Positions 12,631-24,812 are shown, counted from the stretch's first letter. The stretch: 64,000 nucleotides of DNA from Apostichopus parvimensis (GCA_000934455.1 KN890751.1:1-64000), one strand, 5' to 3'. Notes: a model not told the origin generated them from the letters alone. A program made the numbers and translations.

Positions 12631-12879
12631 TATGTATGTATATATGTATGTATTTTAGATCCTCCTGCAAGCAGGAACTCGTGAAGAAGCCTCATTGGCT
12701 TATCAAAGCCGCAAGCTGACCAAAGTCAGTCTCTTAGCTTCATATTTAACATCCATGATTATGGATTGTCAATTGTCAACAACTCTGTAACTGGACGACA
12801 TACATTAATCTTACAGTGACTCGAACCGGGACCTTATGATTGGAAGGCACCGGCGTTAACCACTGAGCTAACACTCCTT
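12631..12879 (-). mobile_element. tRNA-derived SINE, near full length
   Basis: On the minus strand the 5' head is tRNA-like. It has an A box 'ttagctcagtgg' (within 12852-12871), an anticodon-arm-like 'gtgccttccaatcat' and a B box 'cggttcgagtc' (12818-12828). The arm resembles the one of glycine tRNA with UCC anticodon. A body of about 150 bases follows, then a 3' part with 'cgagttcctgcttgcagg' and 'aggatctaaa', and an (ATAC)n-like tail at 12631-12652. A second, 5'-truncated copy of the body and tail lies at 48873-48955, which confirms a dispersed element. Pol III transcription and LINE-driven mobility are inferred from the class. Confidence 0.75.
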
Positions 12880-14276
12880 CATATACATACTATACTGTAC
12901 TGTATGGTAATGTACTGTACTGTACTATACTATACTATACATATATACGTATATACATACATATATACACATACTATTAAAATGGTTCTTTGTACAAAAA
13001 CTGCATATGTATATACTGTTCTGTACATATTTTTGTATCTGTGTAGCAAACTTTCTCTTCTTGAATCTTTGTGTACATGCACTGTATCTTGATATTACTA
13101 AAACCCAGAAGAGTTATTCCTTACTTTTCACCTCCGTCTTTGTGAATAACCAACCTTTGCAGAAAGTCTGAAAAGGAAAATCAATATTGACTGCACCTCA
13201 AAGGACAATTTATCATGCAATGAATACATCCCAATAGAAAGAATTTTATCCTCAGATGGTGGTACCCAATATATCTATCTTTCCAAGCAAGAAAGACCCT
13301 CATATAGTATAATATCATAATGACTATTTGTCTGTAAAGTTAACAATAGTTGGCAAGATTTTTTCAGCGCTTTCTAGACCATACATTGATATGAATGTAA
13401 ACTTTCTATTCTATCAGAGTGTGGATGGCCTGAATAAATCTGTTAAAAAGTTAGCTGCATTTAATATTCTTAATGGCCATAAACGAAAGCGTCTTCCCTC
13501 TGTTCCTTTACATATATCAGCAGTGTAAACAGTTATTTGGCCTATTTCTTGTTAGTAAATAATTATCGGACTAGATAATTGTGCAGGCGATGGAGATATT
13601 AAAGATGATGGTATCCCATGGCAACATTTTAATAATTCTCAAATTTATTTACAACTTGCAAATAAGCTTTCCTATGTCAAGCTTGGAAGTTAAATATTTG
13701 AATAGCCATTCTGTTTTGACTTCTCCCAGCTACTGTATGTCAGCGTGTGTACTTATGTCATCTGTTGATGAACTTTCAAACTTTTCAGAAGGAAATGAAC
13801 TGACTCGTTTTGGTGTATTTATCTGGAAATAATACAGTGTTGAGATTGTGCATAGCCCAGTGTGAGACTTGTGAGTTTTGTACATCGTAAGATGAGACTA
13901 CTTAATTGTAAATTCAAGGATGTTTGTCATAATTATATGCATCTCTTTATTAAATGTATCACTTTGACCATCATGTGTAGTATACTGCACTTTGCTTTGC
14001 ATAAAGTACAGGCGTTAGGTTCATATGTAGAAATGTCAGCCAAACGATTTTGTTTTCATTTTTCTCCTGATTTTCATTTCAAAGCTGGTATCGATTAACT
14101 CCATCGAAACTAGTAACCACTGAAATTTTTGCAAAGGTATACAAGGATGCTATGAATAATTTCTAATACTTTCATATTTACCTAAAACTACAACTCACAA
14201 CCGCCTTGAATATAATTTTTTTTTAGCCTTTGAAGAAGATCCTACTAGGATCGAAACGTCAGGCCAACTTACTTTT
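12852..14276. repeat. left copy of a ~1.42 kb sequence repeated across the gap
   Basis: This stretch is repeated almost exactly at 14852-16273. The offset is exactly 2000 bases at first and 1997 after a 3-base difference near 13344. I noticed only a few substitutions between the copies. It begins inside the SINE A box and runs up to the N gap. The short frames inside it (13328-13528, 13581-13832, 13862-14098) match no family I know. The most economical reading is that two contig ends overlapping the same locus, perhaps two haplotypes, were not merged. Confidence 0.9.
14226..14265 (+). ncRNA. hammerhead-ribozyme-like motif A (degenerate)
   Basis: Helix I strands 'gcct' and 'aggc' enclose 'ttgaaga', the stem-loop 'gatcc-tacta-ggatc', then 'gaaac' and 'gtc'. 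This is the order of a type I hammerhead: CUGANGA, helix II, GAAA, helix III, UH, helix I. Helix III is at most two base pairs. There is one extra A before helix II, and the first core base is T instead of C. Same locus content as the copy at 16223-16262. Activity is doubtful. Confidence 0.5.
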
Positions 14277-14851
14277 NNNNNNNNNNNNNNNNNNNNNNNN
14301 NNNNNNNNNNNNNNNNNNNNNNNNNNNNNNNNNNNNNNNNNNNNNNNNNNNNNNNNNNNNNNNNNNNNNNNNNNNNNNNNNNNNNNNNNNNNNNNNNNNN
14401 NNNNNNNNNNNNNNNNNNNNNNNNNNNNNNNNNNNNNNNNNNNNNNNNNNNNNNNNNNNNNNNNNNNNNNNNNNNNNNNNNNNNNNNNNNNNNNNNNNNN
14501 NNNNNNNNNNNNNNNNNNNNNNNNNNNNNNNNNNNNNNNNNNNNNNNNNNNNNNNNNNNNNNNNNNNNNNNNNNNNNNNNNNNNNNNNNNNNNNNNNNNN
14601 NNNNNNNNNNNNNNNNNNNNNNNNNNNNNNNNNNNNNNNNNNNNNNNNNNNNNNNNNNNNNNNNNNNNNNNNNNNNNNNNNNNNNNNNNNNNNNNNNNNN
14701 NNNNNNNNNNNNNNNNNNNNNNNNNNNNNNNNNNNNNNNNNNNNNNNNNNNNNNNNNNNNNNNNNNNNNNNNNNNNNNNNNNNNNNNNNNNNNNNNNNNN
14801 NNNNNNNNNNNNNNNNNNNNNNNNNNNNNNNNNNNNNNNNNNNNNNNNNNN
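14277..14851. other. assembly gap (575 N)
   Basis: Run of N. Both flanks carry the same ~1.42 kb sequence, so the gap size and order are unreliable. Open frames reported through it are meaningless. Confidence 1.
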
Positions 14852-16273
14852 GGCGTTAACCACTGAGCTAACACTCCTTCATATACATACTATACTGTAC
14901 TGTATGGTAATGTACTGTACTGTACTATACTATACTATACATATATATGTATATACATACATATATACACATACTATTAAAATGGTTCTTTGTACAAAAA
15001 CTGCATATGTATATACTGTTCTGTACATATTTTTGTATCTGTGTAGCAAACTTTCTCTTCTTGAATCTTTGTGTACATGCACTGTATCTTGATATTACTA
15101 AAACCCAGAAGAGTTATTCCTTACTTTTCACCTCCGTCTTTGTGAATAACCAACCTTTGCAGAAAGTCTGAAAAGGAAAATCAATATTGACTGCACCTCA
15201 AAGGACAATTTATCATGCAATGAATACATCCCAATAGAAAGAATTTTATCCTCAGATGGTGGTACCCAATATATCTATCTTTCCAAGCAAGAAAGACCCT
15301 CATATAGTATAATATCATAATGACTATTTGTCTGTAAAGTTAATAGTTGGCAAGATTTTTTCAGTGCTTTCTAGACCATACATTGATATGAATGTAAACT
15401 TTCTATTCTATCAGAGTGTGGATGGCCTGAATAAATCTGTTAAAAAGTTAGCTGCATTTAATATTCTTAATGGCCATAAACGAAAGCGTCTTCCCTCTGT
15501 TCCTTTACATATATCAGCAGTGTAAACAGTTATTTGGCCTATTTCTTGTTAGTAAATAATTATCGGACTAGATAATTGTGCAGGCGATGGAGATATTAAA
15601 GATGATGGTATCCCATGGCAACATTTTAATAATTCTCAAATTTATTTACAACTTGCAAATAAGCTTTCCTATGTCAAGCTTGGAAGTTAAATATTTGAAT
15701 AGCCATTCTGTTTTGACTTCTCCCAGCTACTGTATGTCAGCGTGTGTACTTATGTCATCTGTTGATGAACTTTCAAACTTTTCAGAAGGAAATGAACTGA
15801 CTCGTTTTGGTGTATTTATCTGGAAATAATACAGTGTTGAGATTGTGCATAGCCCAGTGTGAGACTTGTGAGTTTTGTACATCGTAAGATGAGACTACTT
15901 AATTGTAAATTCAAGGATGTTTGTCATAATTATATGCATCTCTTTATTAAATGTATCACTTTGACCATCATGTGTAGTATACTGCACTTTGCTTTGCATA
16001 AAGTACAGGCGTTAGGTTCATATGTAGAAATGTCAGCCAAACGATTTTGTTTTCATTTTTCTCCTGATTTTCATTTCAAAGCTGGTATCGATTAACTCCA
16101 TCGAAACTAGTAACCACTGAAATTTTTGCAAAGGTATACAAGGATGCTATGAATAATTTATAATACTTTCATATTTACCTAAAACTACAACTCACAACCG
16201 CCTTGAATATAATTTTTTTTTAGCCTTTGAAGAAGATCCTACTAGGATCGAAACGTCAGGCCAACTTACTTTT
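14852..16273. repeat. right copy of the ~1.42 kb sequence
   Basis: Counterpart of 12852-14276. It differs by, for example, 'atatatatgt' against 'atatatacgt' near 14946, a 3-base deletion near 15344, 'cagtgc' against 'cagcgc', and 'atttat' against 'atttct' near 16157. It starts at the first base after the gap, in the middle of the SINE head. It continues past the left copy's end into the hammerhead-like tail and 'cacattctcctacacagg'. Confidence 0.9.
16223..16262 (+). ncRNA. hammerhead-ribozyme-like motif B (degenerate)
   Basis: Same fold as motif A: 'gcct' ... 'ttgaaga' ... 'gatcctactaggatc' ... 'gaaacgtc' ... 'aggc'. Downstream is a conserved tail, 'caacttacttttacaca' then 'gataagcagtttgct' and 'aacagttttatta', shared with copies at 26975 and 43559. 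Such motifs are known in the terminal repeats of Penelope-like retroelements; no reverse transcriptase is visible here. Confidence 0.5.
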
Positions 16274-16849
16274 ACACATTCTCCTACACAGGCTATCTAG
16301 TGGATAAGCAGTTTGCTTAACAGTTTTATTATATTTTGAATATAAATTAAAAGTTAAGTGTGAAAAGAACTGGGTATGAATCGATAGGTAAATAATAAGT
16401 CTATCCATTTAGAAGGAGTTATTTTAGCATGTACATGTATGATAATTTTTGACAATAGAATATCATTTATGATATCCTATGCAGAATGAGTGGCTAACTG
16501 AACAACAAAGACGTACAGTATAGGACTAATTGTACATAAAAATGTTGCTACTTTCAAGGAAAGAAGATTAATGAACCTGAAAGCATTTTCCCTGTACAAT
16601 AATGTAAACAAGATATACATATCTTCTGCAGTAAATAAAAATCTTATTTCCTGATGTACGTTTGAACTTGTCTCGCTCCTTAAATATCAATTGTATGGAA
16701 ATTATACATCAGCATATTTTGCCCAAACTTAGTGTAATATGAGAAACATTCATGTTTTTTTCCCGCCCTACCGTAGCTATCATTTTGTGACTCATAATCA
16801 AGTGTCTGTTCGTTAAAGTGTTATTTCTGCACTGATTCTGCTTTTACAG

Positions 16850-16878
16850 ATGTCGTAATCATAGTTGACAATGATGTT
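16850..16878 (+). CDS. very weak candidate exon
   Basis: Acceptor 'gattctgcttttacag' and donor 'gatgtt|gtaaca' bound 29 bases. With one base carried over from the exon ending at 9214, they read YVVIIVDNDV and end in phase 0. That is the phase required by the better candidate at 25519. It was picked because it fits, so the phase match is not independent evidence. Confidence 0.12.
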
Positions 16879-17625
16879 GTAACAATATTGCTGACCTTAT
16901 TGTGAATAGGTCAAGTCATCAGCCATGACCCAATTCTTAATGACTTCATTTCGTTACCCTTTTGTGACCCAAGGAAGATTTTCTTCCTAATAGCTCTCAT
17001 CAATTCACCGACTCCCTTCTTCCTGTTTTTGCCGTTCATTACATCCTGTATGTCGATTGCCTAACGGTGCACCACCACCTCTTGAGAGGGTCGTTTTATG
17101 TCTCTGGTTCGGTAATCCTGTTAGGTTCATTTTTCCCGGCAGGCAAGTAAGGCCTGTCGGTCGCGGTACGAGAGTGTAACTGTACTAGAAGTGATTGGAA
17201 AAGCTTGTTAGCCAAAAAGAGGCTTTTGTTCCTAATCTTCCCCTGCTGTGTTGCTATTATGAGATTTATTGAATTTTGAGGTAGCTCTAGTTGGGATAGC
17301 CCGGGCAAAAGATGAAAGTAATTTTATAATGACATTTCCTTTTCATCAATCAAGGTTGGAGGTAAAGAGCCCCCTACCCTCCCTCTCCCCCCCCCCGCCT
17401 TTGTGGAGAGGCAATGGATGAACTGTATATAATATTGCAGACTGTGTACATGTTTTTTTTTTTATCTAAAGCTGACTGGGAATTTTCAACCCAGGCTTTA
17501 AAGAAATTTATCTTTTATGGAATCATTGAAGTCTCCGAGATATGTCTCATGTCACACATATATGAAATCAACTAAATGAATCTGAAACTCTCCATGTTCA
17601 TAATAAGTTGCTTAGCTTTACCTCC

Positions 17626-17695
17626 CTTACCTGTCTCCTCACAACTTCAGCACTTTTGCTCTACCTGTGTCTAGTGTGGTCTGGTAACATTTGAC
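17626..17695 (+). repeat. dispersed 'TTACCTGTCTCC' repeat, member 2
   Basis: One of the best-preserved copies: 'cttacctgtctcctcacaac' then 'agcacttttgctctacc' and 'tctagtgtggtctggtaac'. Confidence 0.8.
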
Positions 17696-18763
17696 CTTTA
17701 CCCATGTTATATATATGAAGACTCTCAGCCTTTGAATAAATGAAGACTCTCAGCCTTGAGGAAGTTTGTAAGACATGAATTTAAGATAGTCGTCTCTTCC
17801 TCACTTCCTCTTCCTCCTGTAGTTTATAGGCTCTTTGTGAAGGAAGCAGCGCTGATATAGTTACTACAGTAACTGTATACTGTACGTTCCCTGGGAGTTT
17901 AAATTGTTTAGCTGATTAGATATTTAGGTTATGTGCAGGAGGAAAGCTTTACCTGTGACATCATTGTACGATGAGAGGTTAAAAATAGCTCCAGAATGAA
18001 AATGCGGAGGAGCAACCAGTCCTTGCAGTCCAAATATTTATATTAAAAAGAGAGAGAGAGAGAAATATGAAGAAGGAAGTATTGACATAATAGACAAGTC
18101 TAGTAGATCAGATGTAAGCAACCCTTCATCTTTGACACTGTGTTTTGTTAAATTTAAATATTAAGCATGTAAAATTTTAGTACAGACTTGCTTGAAATAT
18201 GTACATTAGTTAAAGCAGCTTTTTGAGTCCTTTTCATACGATTTTCTGAACCGCACTGACTCCACGATGCCATAACGACATACATAACTAGCTTATCTAT
18301 TCAAATCTTACTTCAAATGGTGGCATTAAAGTCGAACAAATTACAATTTTCAACGTTGTTTTTCTCGAAGATATTGTTCGTTAGGAGCACAATCAACCCT
18401 GCCCCTACGTTTAAACTCTGATGCGTAAAATAACACCATGGTATATTTTTATACATTGACTATGGCAGTGCATGGTACCAACGCTACTCTTTTAATCTAT
18501 TTTTAGCAATGGCTCGTACAGTAACTAAACATGTTTAACTATTCACGAATTGGTTAAATTCAAACTAGTAGGTTTGGGGGAACTGTAGGAATTTGTCGTG
18601 AGACACTTTACTCGATCTGTAGAAGTCCTTAATTACTCAGCATTTAATGCTGTTGGCAGGGAAAAACTTGGCTAATATCTTAGTTTGCTGTTTTGTGATT
18701 GATATATGTAAAAAACTTGATGGACATGTCAAAAAGGTGGAAAACGGCGACCAAATGCAAATA

Positions 18764-20319
18764 CAGTACCGCCAATAAGTAACTTGGTAAAGATTAGATC
18801 GATTCAGCGCAAAACGCAGCTTAACTGCAATTAACCTCACTCCAAATAAAGGAACGCTACTTTCCCCGCACTCCAAATAAAGGAACGCAAATTCCCCGCG
18901 CTCGCTATTCACCACCGACACAATGGGAGTGAACCGATTGATACAACGCTATTCATAGTGTGGAGGTAGTGCTGGGCGATATTTGCTTTTTACCGTCACG
19001 ATAAATAGTTCAAAAGTTATTGCGATATTTCGATATTTACGATAATTTCCCCCTAACAGAATTAGCGTAAATGTCGAGCTTTGAGTGGACGGAGAAAGAG
19101 AGATATATGGAGGGACATTCAAAGAGAATATCTGAAAAACCTTACGATATTTTTCACAAATACTGATGCTTAGATAAGTGCTTACTCACAATCAACGAGC
19201 CTCCCCGAAATTCGCTCTGCTTACGTAAAACTTCTATGTATATATGACACGTGGAAAAACACAAGTTTTTACACACATAATTCCCACTGACATTGGTAAC
19301 AGAACATAAGTAGGTCATCGACATTCGAACTTGACAACAAGTTCATTGCACCATGGGAACGACACAACAAATTGAACATGATGTTACATTTTCCCGCCAT
19401 CTGGATGCCGAGTGTAAATTTGGTGTAATATGCAAATTATGAATGGTACTGTGCTGCGCGAGTAAACTTGTTTTAAACGAGAATAGTTTCGTGTTGAAAA
19501 CCTTTCTTATACGTGTTAATTTTATTCCCCGATATGTTCTGGTTACCAGAAGTAATAAAAAGCAAGAAGGAAACTTCGTGTTTTATCCTTTCGGGAAATT
19601 CGGGGTAACATATCATTTTTAGTAGTAACATCAGGCCTCGTGTTTTGTGTGGACTTTAGGCACATTACTGTAGGCTAGGAAACGTTGTGTTCATAGGCTT
19701 ACGAATACGAGACAAGACTCGGTGAATTGGATATTGTTCGCTGTTTCGCTATGTATAGACGTTCCACTGACAATCGTTTCTTGGCGAGTTGCCAAGTTTA
19801 ACTAAGAACAAGTGTTTCACGCACATTGTAAGAATGTTATACAGTACTGTAGCATGCAAATCATCAGACGACAGCCTGCTGTACCAATGATTTTCCTCGT
19901 ACAGGTAAAATGTGAATTCCTTTTTTGGGGGTTTTAATGGTCAACTATTTTGCGCACATATTTTTGCGCGGACATTTGTATTGTATGTTGAATTTAAACA
20001 GTTTAAGATACATGCTTAACACCGAGTATAAACCTTTGGTCTTCCTCTACCAGCGACGATCGATATTCTTTTGTTACCGGATTGGAAGGAATTAAGTAGG
20101 ATTACAGCCATTGACCGTCTGACGGTAACAATGAACTTCACACTTCTAGCGGGCATGAATAGAATTAGGGAAGCCTTCCGACGGAATCTGCGCTCTGATA
20201 AACAGTTCCCCGCAATTACCCGCATTTAAATGCGGGTTTTAACAAAAGATAGAGCGCGGTTAAATGCACTGAGCGCAAAAAAAGAGCGCGGTTTACCAAG
20301 TTACTTATTGGCGGTACTG
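18764..20319 (-). mobile_element. Tc1/mariner-type DNA transposon, decayed
   Basis: Perfect 28-base terminal inverted repeats, starting 'cagtaccgccaataagtaac', lie at 18764-18791 and 20292-20319. Each is flanked by the dinucleotide TA (18762-18763 and 20320-20321), the expected Tc1/mariner target duplication; CAGT is a usual Tc1 end. The length (1,556 bases) suits an autonomous copy. On the minus strand an open frame at 20225-20016 ends in GRGRPKVYT, reminiscent of the GRPR linker after the helix-turn-helix of Tc1 transposases. No DDE catalytic part could be traced in one frame, so the copy is probably dead or rearranged. Inside are a tandem 29-base duplication (about 18837-18898), an 18-base palindrome 'cccgcatttaaatgcggg' (20219-20236) and a hAT-like end 'agtgctgggcgatatt' near 18967 that may mark a nested insertion. 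Confidence 0.75.
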
Positions 20320-20321
20320 TA

Positions 20322-22197
20322 TGCTGCTTTAAGTGCTAAAGGGACATTCCAGTGACTAAAGTTGCTGGAAATTCTCTTCCATCTGCAGGTCAACACCATG
20401 TCCTCATTGCATTTTGTGGGACAAAGATACTAATTTGTTTTTTCAAAGTTGGTGATATTTTGTGGCTGTATCTGGCAACAGCAATGTGAAATGATGTCAT
20501 CTGGTCAAAATGAGGTCAAGTTGGTGTTGTTTTTCTTTATATGACTTAAATGATTTATCATCAGGGAAAAATAATATTTCCACAGCAAACTTGCTTTTTA
20601 ATGAAATTCTAAATACAGAAAACATTGATAGCTATAAAGAATGTTGCACATGTATCACATCTCAAGGATGAATACATTTATAATAGGAAGGTACAGTATT
20701 TTAGCTTTCTAAGGCTATTCTGCTGTAATGACAGATAAAGCCAGGTTCTATTCAATAAACCCATATAGTAAGTTAGGGTCAAGATATTGAGACGGGGGCT
20801 TTCAACTCACACTGTGGAATATTTCTTTTCCCCTCCATATAAGTGTCACAATTGTTTGCCACTGAAATTTATTGGTATATTTATATATAAGGTGGAAGTA
20901 GAAATTGGGTCTATTTTCTACAGAAGAGATTGAGCAACATTCTCCCCTGAGAGCTGCAATACTACCTACTGTAAGCTTAATACTACCATTTGAAAGACTC
21001 AAGAGTTCATTGAGGCATTTTAATTAACATGTCAAAATAAGCTGTTCATATATATATACAGTACATGTCAGATGTGACTTCTTGAGACTAGGTCAAAAGG
21101 GTAGTAGCCATTTGCTTCCTACTTTGATAAAATACATTTATTGTTTGGTGTGACACATGGTGCGTGTCATATATGACAACAGAAACGGTAATTCCCAGAT
21201 TGCAAAATGTAAATTTGTGCTGTTCTAATCTAAAACAGGGAAGTTGACTTTAAGAATTTCATATAGGTTATTTTTCCTATCTTTGTTTGTTTCTTGTAAT
21301 CAAAATTTTTGATCGCATATTGCTCAATGGAGGGACCTACAGTGGGCTGTAGCAATTATGACAAAATATTCTTTGTTGGTAATTTTGGTAATGAGTGGTA
21401 CAGTTCTTCATTTCTGACGGAAGGGTTTTTATTACAAAGTCTAGTTAGACAAGCGTGTGATACAAATCATCCATTGGAAACAAGAGACTGGATAATATTA
21501 ATGAATGCTCATAATTGTGACAGTCGAGCCTTTCCTGTGTGTTGTTTCGACGAAGTTATTTTCCTGAGTTAAACAGCTGGCAGATGTTGAAGCCTCTGTC
21601 TGGTCTGGGCTGTGTAATATATACTGTACCTCAAGCTGTTTATTTCTATAACTACTGGCACCATAGTCCTGCAGTAATATTTGACCCATTTAACTGTTTT
21701 GTATTGTCAAGGACGTGTACGCTATTATCGAATGGCTCGTCAGAACACCTTTGGAGGTATGTATTAATTATGTATCTGTTTGCTATTTAAAATAAGTCGC
21801 ATAGAATCATTGGGAAGAACCAGCAGTCCAGCACTACTCTTGTTTGATTTTAAATCTGTCCACTGTGAAGTTAGTATGTATACAGTATATATCCAAGATT
21901 CATACAGCAGTTTGTGTACAGAATGTATTTCTATCATTAAAGTAAAGTATGGAATCATATTGTTTTAATTGTCAGTGTTGTGTACTGTATATTGATGGCT
22001 CTTAGCAGGATTCTTTGAAGCAGGATAAAACCTGAAAAAAATATGCTATGTCAGTGAATATTACTGCTTTAAACCTGTTTAGAATGATGCTTTTGAGACG
22101 CTTAGATAGGTTGTGTTCTTCTTATAACCGTTCATGAGTGCCATAATAGACTGACAACTGTAGGTGTCATGCAGCTGATACCCATGCATCATGCACT
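20322..22197. other. intron-like or intergenic DNA
   Basis: Nothing supported. An 87-codon frame at 21309-21572 and overlapping frames on the other strand have no domain signature and no flanking splice signals of note. Confidence 0.4.
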
Positions 22198-22376
22198 GCG
22201 GAGTGAGGGAGGGGGAGTAGGGGAGGGGAATGGGGGAGTAGGGGAGGGGAATGGGGGGAGTGGGGACATGGGATGAGTGGGAGAATGGGGGAGTAGGGGA
22301 GGGGAATGGGGGGAGTTGAGGAATGGGATGAGTGGGAGAATGGGAGTGGGGGGATGAGTGGGGTATGCTGGATAGG
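22198..22376 (+). repeat. G-rich minisatellite, quadruplex-prone
   Basis: The plus strand is an almost uninterrupted series of G3-G6 runs separated by 'a', 'at', 'agt' or 'aat'. A unit of about 55 bases ('gggggagtaggggaggggaa' plus 'atgggatgagtgggagaat') is duplicated at about 22228 and 22284. Many sets of four G-runs lie within short loop distances. The frames on the complementary strand are S/P/H low-complexity artefacts. Confidence 0.9.
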
Positions 22377-22439
22377 GCATTGCAGGAATCTTCTGAAATA
22401 AGCCAGGATCATGAAAATGACGACCCAAATTTACAGCTC

Positions 22440-22580
22440 TTCAGTTGCACTTTTCCATCTACCCTAGCCTATTAACTGGTAACATATTGGTAACATTTTA
22501 GCACTGTGTGCCTCCGTTAACCCCCTCTGGGTCAATGCACATCGCCTCTAACATCAGAATCTACCAATCCCAAAGTAAAG
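22440..22580 (+). repeat. dispersed 'TTACCTGTCTCC' repeat, member 3 (3' part)
   Basis: Shares 'tgcacttttccatctac', a following 'taactggtaacat' or 'taattggtaacat', and 'aatctaccat' or 'aatctaccaa' with the copy at 43183-43320. The 5' 'ttacctgtctcc' part is missing. Confidence 0.55.
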
Positions 22581-23129
22581 CAGTCTGTTCTGGCAGCAAT
22601 TTCCATCCCAAGGAATCATGCTTGTATAACCTCCTTTAACCTTGTTTTCAACTAATTGATACATGGTGATTTGTAAACTATTGACACCTCATTCAAACTC
22701 AGCAGTCTTAAAATGTAAACACAGAGTCTTCAAGGATGTAAAGTTGTCATGTTGTCCTTCCTTCTTCCTCACAAAATACATTTCTATTTTGATAGATATG
22801 CAAATTCCCCTTGATGTAACTCTTCTTGATTGACTTTCACTTTGAAACTATAAACACAATTAACTACAAATTGAGAGTACCAAATGTTTAAATCTTCTGT
22901 TCACACTATGACATTAGTGATGTGAAAGGTCCAAATATTTGTCCCGGGTGCTCGTCTGCTAATTTCAGTCAGTTCCCCTGGTTACCTAGATTCATTACGC
23001 ATTCGACCTAAAACCCAGCTTGGCTGATACTACACACTCAGTACACAGGCATATAAGCCTAATGTTACTTCGTGTATATATAGGCTATGCAGGACTTCAG
23101 TCATGTATATGATGAGAGGTTTCATCCGC

Positions 23130-23575
23130 TGAGCTTCAAGGGGTCAACAGGTCATCTCAAATGGGCACAGACTGGCTCAAGGAGTCAACAGATTATCTCA
23201 GAATGGTGGCAAGCTTGGCCATTTTCTCAAAATATTTCACAGTGTTAAAAAAATGTCATGCTACTCTCAACAACTATTGAAGGGAATTTGCTAGCTCAAA
23301 ATTGGTTAAATGTATCTATATTTCAAACAGGAAGACTGTTTTTATATATTATACTGAAACATCTTGGCTTAAAATTGTATACTGTAATTTTCCTTATGAG
23401 GGAATGACATGGTTAATGCCCACAAGGGATTTCTAAATTTTTTTTCTGGTTCTCACTTCATTCTTGGACAAATTTAACTCACATGCTCTACATTAGTCGG
23501 AGAGTTATTTTGAATTTGAGCAAGATGTATGGCAAGGAATCACAAAGCAAACTGGCTTTCTGGTTATGAATTTCC
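23130..23575. repeat. dispersed repeat, unclassified, copy 2
   Basis: The portion 23405-23570 ('aatgcccacaaggga', 'attcttggacaaatttaac', 'atgctctacattagtcgg', 'ggcaaggaatcacaaag') matches 11705-11890 in the same orientation at roughly 80% by eye. The upstream 'ggggtcaacaggtcatctc' and 'ggagtcaacagattatctc' are a short internal duplication. Confidence 0.65.
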
Positions 23576-24761
23576 GAACTGGTTATAAATAAACGCTTGG
23601 ACCGAGTATGAATTGTTTTGGCCGTTCACCCGAGTTCCTGGGTACCCGTACCCATCCCTATATGACATCACACATGAGACAAAATAGTAACCCCCTCCCC
23701 TCAACCACCCAAAATATTAACTGGTGATGTTGCAACCATTGTGTGTCTCTATGCACCCCCTTCAATATACTCTATGCCTGATATCTTTCCTTTAAAAAAA
23801 ATAAAAAAAATAATGAGTGTTCTGTTTTGCATTTCTTTGCTTTTAATGACTTTGATAAATTATGCATTTGATGTTGTGTATTGAAACTACATTATATACT
23901 TAAAGTATCAATATATCTGCTGTTTTCACTTTCTTTATGACTTGTTTATATATATTCCTAATTTACAAGAGTTAAATACTTTGAATGTCTTTGTCCTTCT
24001 TTCTCCTTCCTATATTTTTCACCGTTAATGTGGGATGTAAATGTAAGTCTATATTATACATTGTAGAATAAGTCTATAAGTTAAATTAAAGCAACTAATT
24101 TGTCTTTGGGAAGTTACACCTCCCACCACATAATACTCATGCATTGAAAAACTGTAGTACTTTTCTGTACTAGTGTAGTGCAGTTCGTTTTACAGGCACT
24201 GAACTTCTTTTTGGTTACAAAATACTATCGTCATACTGTGCAGAAACTGCTCTGTACAAAAAAGGTATAGCAATTTGGTCATTTTGCTGTCTAGCATTTT
24301 TCTATACGATTAAAGGATAAATTTATTCCCAGCTCTTGCATCAACGGCAAGTATTTTGTCGTTCTGTCGACAGAAATGTCACGACAGAGGTTTGTAAATC
24401 TGTAAAAATGCTGGTTGCTTCCCTATGCAAACATAGCAATTTATGCCTTGCATGTTCAGACACAGGACCACATGTCAAGTTGTTAATATTACATTACAAC
24501 CAGTACAGTCATTAGATGTTGACAATAACATGAAACGTTTATAGTAACCTTTACATTATTCATAGTCAAGAGTGTTCTCTTTGCATTAATGTCCGTCCCA
24601 TCGTATAAAAATAAACTTCAGATGCTTAAACAAAACCATTTAGCTGTAACTTTCAAGTTGTTACATGATTATACTATTTTGAATAATTAACTTATCATCT
24701 GACAGCTCACTCAAGCATAAATTTCAGACTATTGTACCTGCATATCGAGAGATACATCGAG

Positions 24762-24767
<6 letters not shown>

Positions 24768-24810
<43 letters not shown>
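24768..24810. repeat. (TA)n microsatellite
   Basis: Uninterrupted TA dinucleotides of about 40 bases, flanked by 'gagatacatcgagata'. It is self-complementary and length-unstable. Confidence 0.98.

Positions 24811-24812
<2 letters not shown>

Noticed and set aside
14195-14874. Open frames of about 200 codons on both strands
   Set aside because: They run through the 575-base N gap; the real residues at the ends are only the translated hammerhead-like tail.
18960-19060. hAT-like end 'agtgctgggcgatatt' as a separate transposon
   Set aside because: No matching opposite end or 8-base target duplication could be found, so it is only mentioned within the Tc1-type element.
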